Of a stretch of 64,000 nucleotides of DNA, positions 55,378-64,000 are shown in pieces; position 1 is the first letter of the stretch; each line of letters begins with the position of its first letter. Source of the DNA: JAUYIV01 sp035464675. Lineage in GTDB: Bacteria; Actinomycetota; Acidimicrobiia; Spongiisociales; UBA11373. The DNA is taken from positions 1-64,000 of the forward strand of contig DATHSA010000046.1 of the NCBI GenBank assembly GCA_035464675.1, given 5' to 3'. The position numbers and the translations under genes are program-made. The notes below the pieces were generated by a model. The model made no database searches. It was given only the letters and a program-made list of their open reading frames with translations, and had not been told where the DNA came from.

Positions 55378-56100
55378 TTACTCTTCCGGCGCCTGGTAGT
55401 AACCGAGCTCCTTCAGCCGGCGCTTCTCCTCACGGCTGATGTTGACATTGGCCGGGTTGACCAGCACGACACCCTGCCCGATCTTTCGCATCGATCCGCC
55501 GAGTGCGTAGGTCAATCCACTCGAGAAGTCGACGAGCCGACGGACCATCGCGGGCTCCACCTTGCGCAGGTCGAGCACGACCGGGATGTTGGCCCGGATG
55601 TGGTCGGCGAGCACCTGGGCGTCGGTGTATGAGCGAGCGACGATAACTTCGCACTCGAGATCGGCATCAGAAACCGTGCGCACGAGCGGCCGGTCGGCGG
55701 GTGTGATGGTGACCCCCGACTCTGAGAGGGCGGGATCGCCGACGGGGCGCCGCCGTCCGGTCATCGGAGGCTCGACCCGGCGCCCCTGGACGCCGCTCGG
55801 ACCCGGAACACGCGGCTGCGCGCCACGCCTGCTGGCTGCGATGCGCTCGCCGGTGGTCAGTGTCGGGTCGAGCTCGAGCTCGTTGGATTCCTGGCGACCC
55901 ATCGACATGCGTGGCCGTTGCGGCTGGCGCGCCTGCGGCTGACTCGCACCAGGAGGCCGGCCACCGGTCTCGGCCGACTGGCGACGCTGGGGAGTCGGCC
56001 GCTCCTGCTCCCAATCCCTCGATCCGCCGTAGTCGGACTCGTCGACGGCGTCTTCGTCGACGAGTCCGAGATAGAACAGTGTCTTCTGCCAGAGACCCAC
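55378..56100 (-). CDS. sepF: Cell division protein SepF
   Basis: Membrane anchor for FtsZ where FtsA is missing. 240 residues: a short N-terminal amphipathic helix (MGLWQKTLFYLGLV), a long variable linker rich in Gln, Arg and Pro (about 25-130), and the SepF domain (about 135-225, QVLADHIRANIPVVLDLRKV, DFSSGLTYALGGSMRKIG). GTG at 56100. Between yggS and yggT in the usual order. No ftsA is present in the block. Confidence 0.95.
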   Translation of the reverse strand: MGLWQKTLFYLGLVDEDAVDESDYGGSRDWEQERPTPQRRQSAETGGRPPGASQPQARQPQRPRMSMGRQESNELELDPTLTTGERIAASRRGAQPRVPGPSGVQGRRVEPPMTGRRRPVGDPALSESGVTITPADRPLVRTVSDADLECEVIVARSYTDAQVLADHIRANIPVVLDLRKVEPAMVRRLVDFSSGLTYALGGSMRKIGQGVVLVNPANVNISREEKRRLKELGYYQAPEE

Positions 56101-56105
56101 GGGTA

Positions 56106-56768
56106 TCAGCCCTCGTGCTGGAACGGCCCAAAGATAGCCCGTCCCACCCGCAACACAGTGGCACCTTCCTCTACGGCCACCTCGAAATCGTTCGTCATCC
56201 CCATCGAGAGGTGGGCCACATCGGGATGGCCCTCACGGATGCGATCGCGCAGTTCCCGCAGCCGACGGAACCAGACCCGCGATGCCTCCGCCCCCTCGGC
56301 GAGCGGCGGAATGGCCATCAGGCCGACGACCCGGATCCCCAGGCCCTCGGCCATGGCGATCAGCCCTTCGGCGTCTCCAGGTGCCACGCCCCCCTTCTGA
56401 GGCTCTCCGGCGAGGTCGACCTGGACGAGTGCCGGCGGCGGAATCCCCTGTCCCTTCACCCAGTACTCGGCGAGCTCGCGGCGATCCAGCGAATGCAGCA
56501 TGTGAGCGATCGGACGCACCAACCGCACCTTGTTGCCCTGCAGGCGTCCCACGAAGTGCCAGCGGGTCGACAGGAGTCTGGAACGCTCCACCAGCTCGGA
56601 CGCGCGATTCTCTCCAAAGTCTTCGAGGCCCTCGTCGTGCGCTGCGAGGACAGCGTCGTCAGAGGCGTACTTGCTGACGCCCACCAGCGTGATGTCGCGT
56701 GGATCACGCCCGGCTCGGTCGGCCGCAGCCGCGATCCGAAGGCGGACCTCGCTCAGGCCGGTAGCCAT
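56106..56768 (-). CDS. yggS: YggS-family pyridoxal-phosphate homeostasis protein
   Basis: PLP-binding barrel protein that balances free vitamin B6; 220 residues. The PLP lysine is K33 (VGVSKYAS); further marks are DFGENRASEL, WHFVGRLQGNK and the C-terminal MGMTNDFEVAVEEGATVLRVG. ATG at 56768 overlaps pgeF by 16 nt. Confidence 0.94.
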   Translation of the reverse strand: MATGLSEVRLRIAAAADRAGRDPRDITLVGVSKYASDDAVLAAHDEGLEDFGENRASELVERSRLLSTRWHFVGRLQGNKVRLVRPIAHMLHSLDRRELAEYWVKGQGIPPPALVQVDLAGEPQKGGVAPGDAEGLIAMAEGLGIRVVGLMAIPPLAEGAEASRVWFRRLRELRDRIREGHPDVAHLSMGMTNDFEVAVEEGATVLRVGRAIFGPFQHEG

Positions 56769-57379
56769 GCGATTGCCACCTGGCGCGCGGAGGTTCCGTC
56801 GCGCCGGTACGAATGGAATCGGTCATCGCCTCTTGTGCAATCCCGCGACATCCAGATACGGAGTCCTTCGAGATCGGCGGCCACCGCCGCCGGGAGATCG
56901 ACCGAGAGGGTGCCCCAGCCCGTCTCTGATGCGTGCCCGGGAAACCTGTCTGCCACCTCGGAACCGACCTCGAAGCAGCACGGCCCGATGCCGGGGCCGA
57001 TGGCGGCCCGGGATGGGGGCACCCCGGCGTTCTCCATCGCCCGTCGCACCGCCCGCACCACTCCCGCCGCCGCGCCCCGCCACCCCGCATGTGCCACCCC
57101 CACGGCGCCATCACCCTCGAGCATGACCGGAAGACAGTCGGCGGTCGACACTGCAATCGGGAGCCCGGGGACGACGGTGAAGGCGGCGTCGGCCTCCCCC
57201 CCGTCTCCTGGCCCTGTCACCGCTGCGACCCCGGCGCCGTGCACCTGGCGGAGCCACGCCCAGCGATCAGAGATGCCAAGCGACGCGGAGATCCGGGAGC
57301 GGGCGCCGGGATCCTGTCTCGCATCTCCGTCGGAGGCGTCGCCGAACGCGACGCCGCGGAAGCCCTCGGGCCGGATCAT
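56753..57379 (-). CDS. pgeF: PgeF/YfiH (LACC1-like) purine/peptidoglycan-editing factor
   Basis: Zinc-dependent family; E. coli PgeF edits UDP-MurNAc-peptide and the LACC1 branch cleaves purine nucleosides. 208 residues. Metal ligands H47 (QVHGAGV), C82 (STADCLPVML) and H97 (AHAGWRG) are all present, with GIGPCCFEVG in the C-terminal half. ATG overlaps the ftsZ stop (ATGA), as in many Gram-positive division clusters. Confidence 0.92.
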   Translation of the reverse strand: MIRPEGFRGVAFGDASDGDARQDPGARSRISASLGISDRWAWLRQVHGAGVAAVTGPGDGGEADAAFTVVPGLPIAVSTADCLPVMLEGDGAVGVAHAGWRGAAAGVVRAVRRAMENAGVPPSRAAIGPGIGPCCFEVGSEVADRFPGHASETGWGTLSVDLPAAVAADLEGLRIWMSRDCTRGDDRFHSYRRDGTSARQVAIAWLPA

Positions 57380-58476
57380 CCCTTCAGGAAGTCGGGGATC
57401 TCCAGGTCGTCGAATGGACCCGGCCCGTCGTCGGCATCGGGTTCATCCCTTTCCTCCCGGGACGGCTTGGGTATCGACGGTGTGCGCACCGAGGGAGCCT
57501 GGATCTGCGGCCGCTCCTGCGGCCCGCCGCCGAATCCGGCAGCGATGACCGTCACCCGCATCTCATCGCCCATGGAGTCGTCGATCGTGGCCCCGAAGAT
57601 GACGTTGGCGTCCGGTGTGCAGTGCTCGGCGATGGTGGTCGCCGCCTGGTTGACCTCATGGAGGCTCATCGAGTTGGAGCCGGCCACCGAGAGAAGCACC
57701 CCGCTGGCGCCTTCCACCGACGACTCCAGCATCGGGCTGGCGATCGCCTTGGCGGCCGCCTGCGACGCCCGGTTCTCGCCGCTGGCGCGCCCGATCCCCA
57801 TCGCCGCGGTCCCCGCCCCGTACATGACGGACTTCACGTCGGCGAAGTCGACGTTGATGAGGCCGGGGGTGGTGATGAGATCGGTGATGCCCCCGACGCC
57901 GTGGAGGAGCACCTCGTCGGCGAGACGGAATGCGTCCACGATCGGAAGGCTCTGGTCCGCGTGCTCGAGGAGCCGCTGGTTGGGGATGACGATGAGCGTG
58001 TCCACCGCACTGCGAAGCGCGGCGATTCCCTGTTCTGCCTGGACCGAGCGCCTCCGGCCCTCGAATCCGAACGGGCGGGTGACCACGGCGACGGTCAATG
58101 CCCCCAGACTTCGGGCGATCTCCGCGACCACCGGAGCGGCGCCGGTCCCGGTGCCGCCTCCTTCGCCGGCCGTGATGAACACCATGTCGGCGCCCCGTAG
58201 GGAGTCCTCGATGTCGTCGCGATGGCCCTCGGCGGCCGTCCGGCCCACCTCGGGGTCGGCGCCCGCACCCAGGCCACGTGTCAGATCGCGGCCGATGTCG
58301 AGTTTCACGTCGGCATCGGACATCAGCAGCGCCTGAGCGTCCGTGTTGATCGCCACGAACTCGACGCCCCGGAGGCCGGCTTCGATCATCCGGTTGACGG
58401 CGTTGACGCCACCGCCGCCGACACCGATCACCTTGATGACGGCCAGGTAGCTCTGGAGACCGTCGTTGGTCACCAT
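57376..58476 (-). CDS. ftsZ: Cell division protein FtsZ
   Basis: Tubulin-like GTPase forming the Z ring; 366 residues. GTP-binding motif GGGTGTG at 106-112; T7 loop with the catalytic aspartate region NVDFADVKSVM; GVGGGG at 18-23; acidic, Pro-rich linker; and the C-terminal peptide DDLEIPDFLKG that binds SepF and other partners. ATG at 58476 has GGAG 7 nt upstream. An 85-nt gap to ftsQ holds a promoter-like box and a palindrome, so it probably has its own promoter. Confidence 0.98.
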   Translation of the reverse strand: MVTNDGLQSYLAVIKVIGVGGGGVNAVNRMIEAGLRGVEFVAINTDAQALLMSDADVKLDIGRDLTRGLGAGADPEVGRTAAEGHRDDIEDSLRGADMVFITAGEGGGTGTGAAPVVAEIARSLGALTVAVVTRPFGFEGRRRSVQAEQGIAALRSAVDTLIVIPNQRLLEHADQSLPIVDAFRLADEVLLHGVGGITDLITTPGLINVDFADVKSVMYGAGTAAMGIGRASGENRASQAAAKAIASPMLESSVEGASGVLLSVAGSNSMSLHEVNQAATTIAEHCTPDANVIFGATIDDSMGDEMRVTVIAAGFGGGPQERPQIQAPSVRTPSIPKPSREERDEPDADDGPGPFDDLEIPDFLKG

Positions 58477-58502
58477 GGGTACTCCTCGGTCTGCGCCTCG
58501 CG

Positions 58503-58520
58503 CCCGCGCCGCGGCGCGGG
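58503..58520. promoter_or_regulatory. 18-bp perfect GC palindrome in the ftsZ leader
   Basis: CCCGCGCCGCGGCGCGGG, symmetrical over all 18 bases, between the candidate promoter and the ftsZ ribosome site. Could be an operator or a leader hairpin. Confidence 0.45.
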
Positions 58521-58535
58521 TCGGGGTCTGGAGGA

Positions 58536-58541
58536 AGGATA
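58536..58541 (-). promoter_or_regulatory. Candidate -10 box (TATCCT) of ftsZ
   Basis: TATCCT about 60 nt upstream of the ftsZ ATG, in the only sizeable gap of the division block. Confidence 0.4.
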
Positions 58542-58561
58542 CCCCACCCTCGACTCGAGGA

Positions 58562-59326
58562 TCATGATTCGTCACCAGCACCCTCGACTTCGACTTGAGA
58601 GTCGTCGAGGTCGAGAGCCGGTCGCGCCGGGGATGTCAGATCTATCGTCGCCCCGGAGGGCAGTTCCTGCCCGATCATCGCCAGCAACGTACGCGCCTTG
58701 TCCGCCAGGTCGATCGGATGCCCGAGCCGAACGGGATGGCCGAGCACCTCGGTCCACATCTCCGCCCCCCGCATCTCGAGCACCATCGTGCCTCCGAGAG
58801 CGTCTTCGACGACCAATGCCATCTCGACGATCTCGTGCCATCCCGGGTCGAAGGGCCGGATCCCGGGCTGCACATCGGGGAGGGCGACCGAGGCACGAAG
58901 CAGCCCCGCCTGGGGTTCGGCGGCTCTGTCGACCACCGTCCCGTCCGACGCCACGAGCATCCATCCGAGAACACCCTCGATCCACACCACAGGGCGCCGT
59001 TCGGCGATCTCTACGACGAGCCGGTCGGGCCACACCTTGTCCACCCGCACGTCGCGCACCCATGGATCGCCGCGCACGGCGCGTTCCACTGCTCCGGTGT
59101 CGACCCAGAGAAGCAAGGCGCCCTCCCCGACTCCCGACTCGGCGATCCGGGCATCGGCGTCCGACCGAACCGACCCGAGGATCTCGATCTCCGACACCGA
59201 GAGCCACGGGCTGTGAGCGAGCAGCCCGGCGCCCGACAGGATGATCACGATCGCCACCAGCGGCCACCACCGACGGCCCGTGGTGGCCGCGGCCTCGGTG
59301 GCGACGCGGTCACGCAGTGCGGTCAT
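58562..59326 (-). CDS. ftsQ: Cell division protein FtsQ
   Basis: Bitopic divisome scaffold, 254 residues. Basic cytoplasmic N-terminus, transmembrane helix at about 20-38 (WWPLVAIVIILSGAGLLA), POTRA domain at about 42-110 (SVSEIEILGSVRSDADARI), then the FtsQ beta domain. ATG at 59326 is set by GGGGGAG 6 nt upstream and lies 17 nt inside murB. Confidence 0.92.
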   Translation of the reverse strand: MTALRDRVATEAAATTGRRWWPLVAIVIILSGAGLLAHSPWLSVSEIEILGSVRSDADARIAESGVGEGALLLWVDTGAVERAVRGDPWVRDVRVDKVWPDRLVVEIAERRPVVWIEGVLGWMLVASDGTVVDRAAEPQAGLLRASVALPDVQPGIRPFDPGWHEIVEMALVVEDALGGTMVLEMRGAEMWTEVLGHPVRLGHPIDLADKARTLLAMIGQELPSGATIDLTSPARPALDLDDSQVEVEGAGDES

Positions 59327-60224
59327 GGAACTCCCCCAGGAATCGGATCTCGGGCACCAATTCGACACCGACCTCATCCAGGATCCGGCGTTGCACCTCG
59401 ATCACCAGTCGATGGAGGTCCGAGGCGGTGGCCCCGTCGTGCGCAATGAAGAAGTTGGCGTGCCGCTCGCTGACCTGGGCTCCACCGATCCTCAATCCCT
59501 TGAGCCCCGCCGCGTCGATGACCCGGCCCGCCGAGTCCCCGGGCGGGTTCTTGAAGACGCTGCCGGCATTGAGCGTTCCCCCAGGCTGATGCTCGCGCCG
59601 CCAGCGGGTGATCTCCCGGATTGCCTCCTCGGCGTCTGAGGGGTCGCGGGCGATGGTACGGAATCGCGCCGAGACCACGAAGTGGTCGTCCGTCAGACTG
59701 CTGTGCCGATACGACATCTCCAGGTCGGTCGGAGTCCGCTCCGAGACCTCGCCCGTGCCCAGGTCCATCACCCGCGCCTCGACGAGCCAATCGGCGACCT
59801 CACTGCCATGGCATCCCGCGTTCATCCTCACGGCGCCCCCGACGCTCCCCGGGATGCCGGTGAAGAACTCGAGCCCACCGAGCCCGGCACGGCCCGTCTC
59901 GCGAGCCAGCAGCGGGAGCGGCATCCCCGAGCCGGCACGGATCGCGTCGTCACCGGCGGCCTCCCACCAGGAGAGCCCAGGCCCGGGTCGGACGACCACA
60001 CCGGGGAATCCGACGTCGGCGACGACCATGTTGCTTCCCCGGCCGAGCGTCACCAGTGGCAGGCCCTCCTCGGAGGCCAGGCCAGAGGCAAGACGCAGGT
60101 CGTCCTCATCGTCCACCACCACCAGATAGCGGGCCGGGCCTCCGAGTTTGTACGTGGTGAGAGGGGCGAGCGAAGCGTCGACCGTCACCTTCCCTCGTTC
60201 GACGAGAGCAGCTCGCGAGGTCAC
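59310..60224 (-). CDS. murB: UDP-N-acetylenolpyruvoylglucosamine reductase
   Basis: NADPH/FAD enzyme making UDP-MurNAc; 304 residues. FAD motif LGRGSNMVVADVGFPGVVV; substrate residues in GSVGGAVRMNAGCHG; SYRHSSL with the conserved Arg; and catalytic Ser in NAGSVFKNP. The Tyr-containing insertion of type I MurB is missing, so it is type II. GTG overlaps murC's stop by 4 nt. Confidence 0.96.
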   Translation of the reverse strand: MTSRAALVERGKVTVDASLAPLTTYKLGGPARYLVVVDDEDDLRLASGLASEEGLPLVTLGRGSNMVVADVGFPGVVVRPGPGLSWWEAAGDDAIRAGSGMPLPLLARETGRAGLGGLEFFTGIPGSVGGAVRMNAGCHGSEVADWLVEARVMDLGTGEVSERTPTDLEMSYRHSSLTDDHFVVSARFRTIARDPSDAEEAIREITRWRREHQPGGTLNAGSVFKNPPGDSAGRVIDAAGLKGLRIGGAQVSERHANFFIAHDGATASDLHRLVIEVQRRILDEVGVELVPEIRFLGEFHDRTA

Positions 60225-61588
60225 CCGTCACCGGCCAGTAGGGGGGGCAACTCATCGGCCACAAGGGTGATGTCCCCGGCACCCATCAAGAGGATCAGGT
60301 CGCCCGCACGCGCCTCGGCGGCGACAGCCGCCGCGAGATCGGCGCGTCGGGGGACGTACGTGACCTCGGCGCCGGCGGCATCGGCCGCGGCGGCGACCAC
60401 TCTGCCCGTCACGCCCGGAATCGGAGCCTCGCTGGCCGCGTAGACGTCGGTGACGAAGACGCGCTTCGCCCCGGCGAGTGCCTCTCCCAGCTCGGCTCCC
60501 ATCTCGGCAGTGCGTGTAAAGCGATGTGGCTGGAAGACGGCCACGGTGCGTGCAGCACCCCCGAGGCGAGCGGCCTCGATCGTCGCCCTGATCTCGGTCG
60601 GATGGATCGCGTAGTCGTCGATCACGACGACTCCATCGATTCGGGCCCTCGTCTCGAAGCGTCGCCGGACGCCGGCGAACCTGGAGAGGCCGGCGGCGGC
60701 GCCGGCCACGTCGAAACCCATCTCACCGAGAAGGGCGAGCACCCCCGAGGCGTTCCGAGCCACATGGACGCCCGGCTTGGGCACGTCCACATCCACCTCG
60801 CCGTGGGGCCAGGTCAGCCGGAACGACACCCCGCCGGGACGGTGCCCGATGCCTGTGATCCGCCAGGGCGAGTCTCGCGACGTCCCGTACCCGGTGACGT
60901 TCTCGGCCCGACGTGCAACGCCCGCCGCGCCCGGGTCGTCGAGGCAGGCCACGACAGGGCCGTCGACCGAACCCACGACTTCGACGAACGCCGACTCCAG
61001 GTCTTCGAGGGAGCCGTAGTGATCGAGATGATCGGGCTCCACATTGGTGACGACCAGGCCGGTGAGATCGAGCGAGAGGAAGGTGCCGAAAGCCTCGTCC
61101 GCCTCGAGGGCGAAGAGCCCGGTCTCGCCGAGATGCGCGTTCGTCCCCACTCCGACCAACTCTCCACCGACCATGAAGGATGGATCCCGGCCGAGCGAGC
61201 GCAGCGCCGTGACGAGCATCGCGGTGCCCGAAGTCTTTCCGTGGGTGCCTGTCACACCGATGGTCCCCATCTTCTTCGTGAGGGCCTCGAGCAGCCGGGG
61301 GCGACCCCACACTGCGACGCCGGCCTCTCGAGCCGCCTGCACCTCGGGATCTCGATCGGGTACGGCACTCGACGCGACGACGAGATCCCACGAGCTCGCA
61401 GCCGCCGGACGGTGCCCGACCCATGTCTCCACTCCGGCCGCCGCCAGGGAACTCAGCGACGCAGCAGGTTTGAGATCCGAGCCCGTCACGGTGTGACCCG
61501 CCTGGGCGAGGATCTTCGCGAGGCCCGACATGCCGGCGCCACCGGCGCCCACCACGTGGATCCGTCGATGCGGCACCAACTCAGGCAC
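60221..61588 (-). CDS. murC: UDP-N-acetylmuramate--L-alanine ligase
   Basis: Adds L-Ala to UDP-MurNAc; 455 residues. N-terminal nucleotide-binding HVVGAGGAGMSGLA at 11-24; ATP loop GTHGKT at 114-119; EADEAF and NVEPDHLDHYG; and C-terminal DDYAIHPTEI and FQPHRFTRT. GTG at 61588 overlaps the end of murG by 8 nt; the next upstream in-frame codons would lie within murG. Confidence 0.96.
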   Translation of the reverse strand: MPELVPHRRIHVVGAGGAGMSGLAKILAQAGHTVTGSDLKPAASLSSLAAAGVETWVGHRPAAASSWDLVVASSAVPDRDPEVQAAREAGVAVWGRPRLLEALTKKMGTIGVTGTHGKTSGTAMLVTALRSLGRDPSFMVGGELVGVGTNAHLGETGLFALEADEAFGTFLSLDLTGLVVTNVEPDHLDHYGSLEDLESAFVEVVGSVDGPVVACLDDPGAAGVARRAENVTGYGTSRDSPWRITGIGHRPGGVSFRLTWPHGEVDVDVPKPGVHVARNASGVLALLGEMGFDVAGAAAGLSRFAGVRRRFETRARIDGVVVIDDYAIHPTEIRATIEAARLGGAARTVAVFQPHRFTRTAEMGAELGEALAGAKRVFVTDVYAASEAPIPGVTGRVVAAAADAAGAEVTYVPRRADLAAAVAAEARAGDLILLMGAGDITLVADELPPLLAGDG

Positions 61589-62651
61589 GAACCGCCTCCA
61601 GCAGGCGCCGGGCGATGACCATCGCCCCGCCTGGCCGACCCGCCCGGCGGGCGTCGGCACCCATTCGCTCCAGGCCGGCGGCGTCGCCCAGGATGCCGGC
61701 GACGGTCTCGGGGAGTTCGCCGACGTCGGACTCGCTCACGACGACGGCCCCACCCGTGGCGGCGAGGGATCGGGCATTCGAGCCCTGGCCGACGCGTTCC
61801 AGCGGCACCAGGACCGAGGGCGTACCAGTCGCCGCGAGCTCGCTGACGGTCATGGCTCCTGCCCGGCACACGACGAGATCTGTTGCGGCGTAGAAGTACT
61901 GCATGTCGGCCTCGAACGGTCGGCACGCCCACGCTACTGCTGAGGCGTCCGCCATCCGCGTCATGTCTTCGAATGCATCGGGACCGGTGAGATGCACGAC
62001 CGCATCGGCACCCGTGCCCTCCGCCAGGGCGGACGCGGACTCGTTGAGCACCCGAGCCCCCAGGGATCCCCCGAGGATTCCCAGAACCGTGGATCCTGAG
62101 ATGCCATATCGGCGCTGTGCCTCCTCTCTGAGCCCGGCTCGATCGAGGGTCGCGATCTCGCGTCGCAGCGGATTCCCCACCACTTTGCTCCGCGGCAATC
62201 GCTCTGCCTTGCCGGGAAGGCCGAGGAAGGTCGCAACGGCTCGCCGCGCCGCATACCGGGAGGCCAGGCCGGGTACGGCGTTCTGCTCCTGGAGGAAGAA
62301 GGGGACCCCGGCACGCTGCGCGGCCGAGGCGGCCGGCACCGTGACATAGCCCCCCATGCCGACCACGACCCGGGTGCCCGACTCGATCATGCGCGCGTGC
62401 ATTGCCCGGGCGGTGCGCCGGACCACCCACGGGATCTTGAGGTTGTCGACGGTCGGGGTGCGGCGCAGTCGGGCGAGCTCGAAGCCCTGGAACGGATAGC
62501 CTGCCTCGGGGACGACCCGTGCCTCCAGGCGGTTCCCTCCAAGGAAGAGGATCTCGCTGCGGGCCACTCCCAGATCCTCCAGCGCGCCGGCGAGAGCGAG
62601 AGCGGGGTACACATGACCTCCGGTCCCGGCCGCGGCGACGGCGTACGTCAC
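61581..62651 (-). CDS. murG: UDP-GlcNAc:undecaprenyl-PP-MurNAc-pentapeptide transferase
   Basis: Makes lipid II at the inner membrane face; 356 residues, GT28 family. GTGGH at 9-13 in the acceptor-binding loop, GMGGYVTVPAASAA, LQEQNAVPG, GGSLGARVLNE and the UDP-GlcNAc-binding CRAGAMTVSELAATGTPSVL. GTG at 62651 overlaps the ftsW stop (GTGA). Confidence 0.96.
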   Translation of the reverse strand: MTYAVAAAGTGGHVYPALALAGALEDLGVARSEILFLGGNRLEARVVPEAGYPFQGFELARLRRTPTVDNLKIPWVVRRTARAMHARMIESGTRVVVGMGGYVTVPAASAAQRAGVPFFLQEQNAVPGLASRYAARRAVATFLGLPGKAERLPRSKVVGNPLRREIATLDRAGLREEAQRRYGISGSTVLGILGGSLGARVLNESASALAEGTGADAVVHLTGPDAFEDMTRMADASAVAWACRPFEADMQYFYAATDLVVCRAGAMTVSELAATGTPSVLVPLERVGQGSNARSLAATGGAVVVSESDVGELPETVAGILGDAAGLERMGADARRAGRPGGAMVIARRLLEAVRA

Positions 62652-63811
62652 TTCGCCTCGATGTGCGGCCCATGCCGGGCGACCGACACCAGGATTCCGA
62701 CCCCGACGAGCGACACGACGAGAGCGCTTCCGCCGGCTGATACGAACGGCAGCGGAACGCCGGTGATCGGAAGGATTCCGGTGACCCCGCCGATGTTGAC
62801 CAGGGCCTGGGTCGACAGCCAGGTGGTGATGCCGATGGCGACCAGTCGGCCGAACCGGTCGGGGCACCTCAGGGCGATGGAGATCCCCGCCACCGTCAGC
62901 GCCGCGAAGAGGCCAACGATCGCCAGCGACCCGACGAGGCCGGTCTCCTCGCCGAGGATCGCGAATACGAAGTCGGTGTGGGCGTTCGGAAGAAAGGACC
63001 ACCTGGCCCGGCTGGCACCGAGGCCGACGCCCCACATGCCCCCGGTCCCCAGCGCCACCAGCCCCTGGACGGCCTGATACGAGGATCCCAGCGGGTCGCT
63101 CTGCAAGTCGAGGAATGCAGTGACCCGGGCCCAGCGATAGGGCGACGAGAAGGCGAGGGCGAACGCCGCCCCTCCGGCGACGATCCCGCTGCCGAGCACG
63201 TGATGCAGCGGCATGGCGCTGGCAGCGAGCACGGCGAACCCGGCCGCCGCGACGAGGAGCGTCGTCCCCAGATCCGGTTGCAGCATGATCAGCGCGGAGA
63301 CCGCGCCCATCGTGACCGCCACGGGGACGAAGAAGTCCCTGTAGAGCACCACGGCGTGTTCACGGCGGCTCACCACCGTCGCCAGCATCAGAACGGTCGC
63401 CAGCTTGGCGATCTCCGAGGGCTGGATCGAGATCGGCCCGGCGACCAGCCAGCGCGTCGCGCCGTTCACCCGCACGCCCACGAAGAGCACGGCGACGAGC
63501 AGCACGAGGGTCAGCAGGAAGAGCGGCACCCCGAGCTTCTTCCACCACGGGAGCGGGACGAACGCGGCCATGACCATGGCGACGACACCGAGCACGAGCC
63601 ATGCGATCTGCTTCTTGAAGTAGTAGAGCCCGTCCCCCGTCTCGCGGAGGCCGACCACCGACGATGCCGAGAGGAGTGCACCGAGGCCGATGACCACCAG
63701 GAGAGCGACAGGGATCAGCAGGAAGAGGATCATCCGGGACACCCCTCGCTCCCTGGCCTGGAGGGAGCGGAGTGCGGACCGGGACGTCGGAATCGCGACC
63801 ACGTTCGCCAC
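62648..63811 (-). CDS. ftsW: SEDS-family peptidoglycan polymerase FtsW
   Basis: Division-specific glycan polymerase; 387 residues with ten helices. Family marks: QPSEIAKLATVLMLA, the catalytic-loop Asp in LQPDLGTTLL, LPNAHTDFVFAILGEETG and GVPLPFVSAGGSALV. GTG at 63811 is fixed by AGGAG 7 nt upstream; 1 nt separates it from the murD stop. FtsW rather than RodA because of its place in the mur-fts block. Confidence 0.94.
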   Translation of the reverse strand: MANVVAIPTSRSALRSLQARERGVSRMILFLLIPVALLVVIGLGALLSASSVVGLRETGDGLYYFKKQIAWLVLGVVAMVMAAFVPLPWWKKLGVPLFLLTLVLLVAVLFVGVRVNGATRWLVAGPISIQPSEIAKLATVLMLATVVSRREHAVVLYRDFFVPVAVTMGAVSALIMLQPDLGTTLLVAAAGFAVLAASAMPLHHVLGSGIVAGGAAFALAFSSPYRWARVTAFLDLQSDPLGSSYQAVQGLVALGTGGMWGVGLGASRARWSFLPNAHTDFVFAILGEETGLVGSLAIVGLFAALTVAGISIALRCPDRFGRLVAIGITTWLSTQALVNIGGVTGILPITGVPLPFVSAGGSALVVSLVGVGILVSVARHGPHIEAK

Positions 63812-63812
63812 C

Positions 63813-64000
63813 TCACGGCTCCTTTCGTGAGCGGACCAGTGCGGAGAACTCGTTCCCGCGTTCTGCGTACGAGCGAAACATGTCGAACGAGGCGCACCCC
63901 GGGGCGAGCAGCACCGTGTCGCCGGCGACGGAGGCCTCATCGGCGACGGCCACGGCCTCCTCGAGGCTCTCCGCCACCTTCACCGATCCTCCCGAGGCCG
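63813..64000 (-). CDS. murD: UDP-N-acetylmuramoylalanine--D-glutamate ligase, C-terminal end (cut by window)
   Basis: The last 61 codons of a Mur ligase. TVLLAPGCASFDMFRSYAER matches the conserved C-terminal segment of MurD, and the neighbour ftsW supports it. Ends VRSRKEP, TGA at 63813-63815. The rest lies beyond position 64000. Confidence 0.92.
   Translation of the reverse strand, partial: ASGGSVKVAESLEEAVAVADEASVAGDTVLLAPGCASFDMFRSYAERGNEFSALVRSRKEP

Overview
The window is a continuous piece of chromosome, about two-thirds GC by eye, from an actinobacterium. Three things suggest class Acidimicrobiia: the extracellular lipoproteins carry long Thr/Pro linkers directly after the lipid-attachment cysteine, the cell-division cluster has sepF and no ftsA, and several genes sit in actinobacterial order. 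The class is an inference. No phage, integrase, transposase or CRISPR array was found. Coding density is very high and many genes overlap by 1-17 nt.

Layout. 67-4123: two tandem peptide/solute-binding lipoproteins. 4158-11037: secG, gpmA, tpiA, pgk, yvcK, rapZ, uvrC, all leftward; whiA and gap, which often lie between yvcK and pgk in actinobacteria, are absent. 11206-15599: a siderophore-interacting flavoprotein, a 939-residue membrane protein of unknown family, and a methyltransferase. 15599-26935: uvrA, tatA, uvrB, coaE, a receiver-like protein, rpsA, polA and a small coiled-coil protein. 27263-27345: tRNA-Leu(CAA). 27359-31465: NAD synthetase and a two-component system split by a hairpin-rich spacer. 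31526-39473: ygfZ, ccdA, csaA-like, MFS, MATE, nth, xpt, EamA and small membrane proteins. 39666-43499: a double-domain ThyX and a pair of ArsA/Get3-like ATPases. 43580-51452: dnaE, a DUF2090 aldolase, pfkA, rluD, lspA, a DksA-type protein and yggU. 51512-54934: ileS behind a T-box. 55120-64000: yggT, sepF, yggS, pgeF, ftsZ, ftsQ, murB, murC, murG, ftsW and the end of murD.

How the genes work together. The window holds all of UvrABC plus endonuclease III and DNA polymerase I, so most of nucleotide- and base-excision repair; lower glycolysis (pgk, tpi, gpm) and, elsewhere, pfkA next to a possible aldolase; and the lipid-I/lipid-II and divisome block, in which SepF probably anchors FtsZ because ftsA is missing.

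The most unusual content is between the genes. (1) Tracts of heptanucleotide units (mostly GTYRCCC) recur at nine or more gene borders. (2) A 42-bp hairpin element occurs twice, at 30682 and 55032; one copy lies beside a nested palindrome and the other is flanked by a 43-44 bp direct repeat. (3) A TANNNT box lies 6-9 nt before the start codon of ten promoter-proximal genes, suggesting widespread leaderless transcripts. I saw no obviously new enzymatic system; the repeat families and the 939-residue protein are the best candidates for something undescribed. The longest stretches without a protein gene are 26936-27262 (repeats and hairpins before the tRNA), 51453-51754 (T-box leader) and 30532-30790 (hairpin spacer); each is described below.
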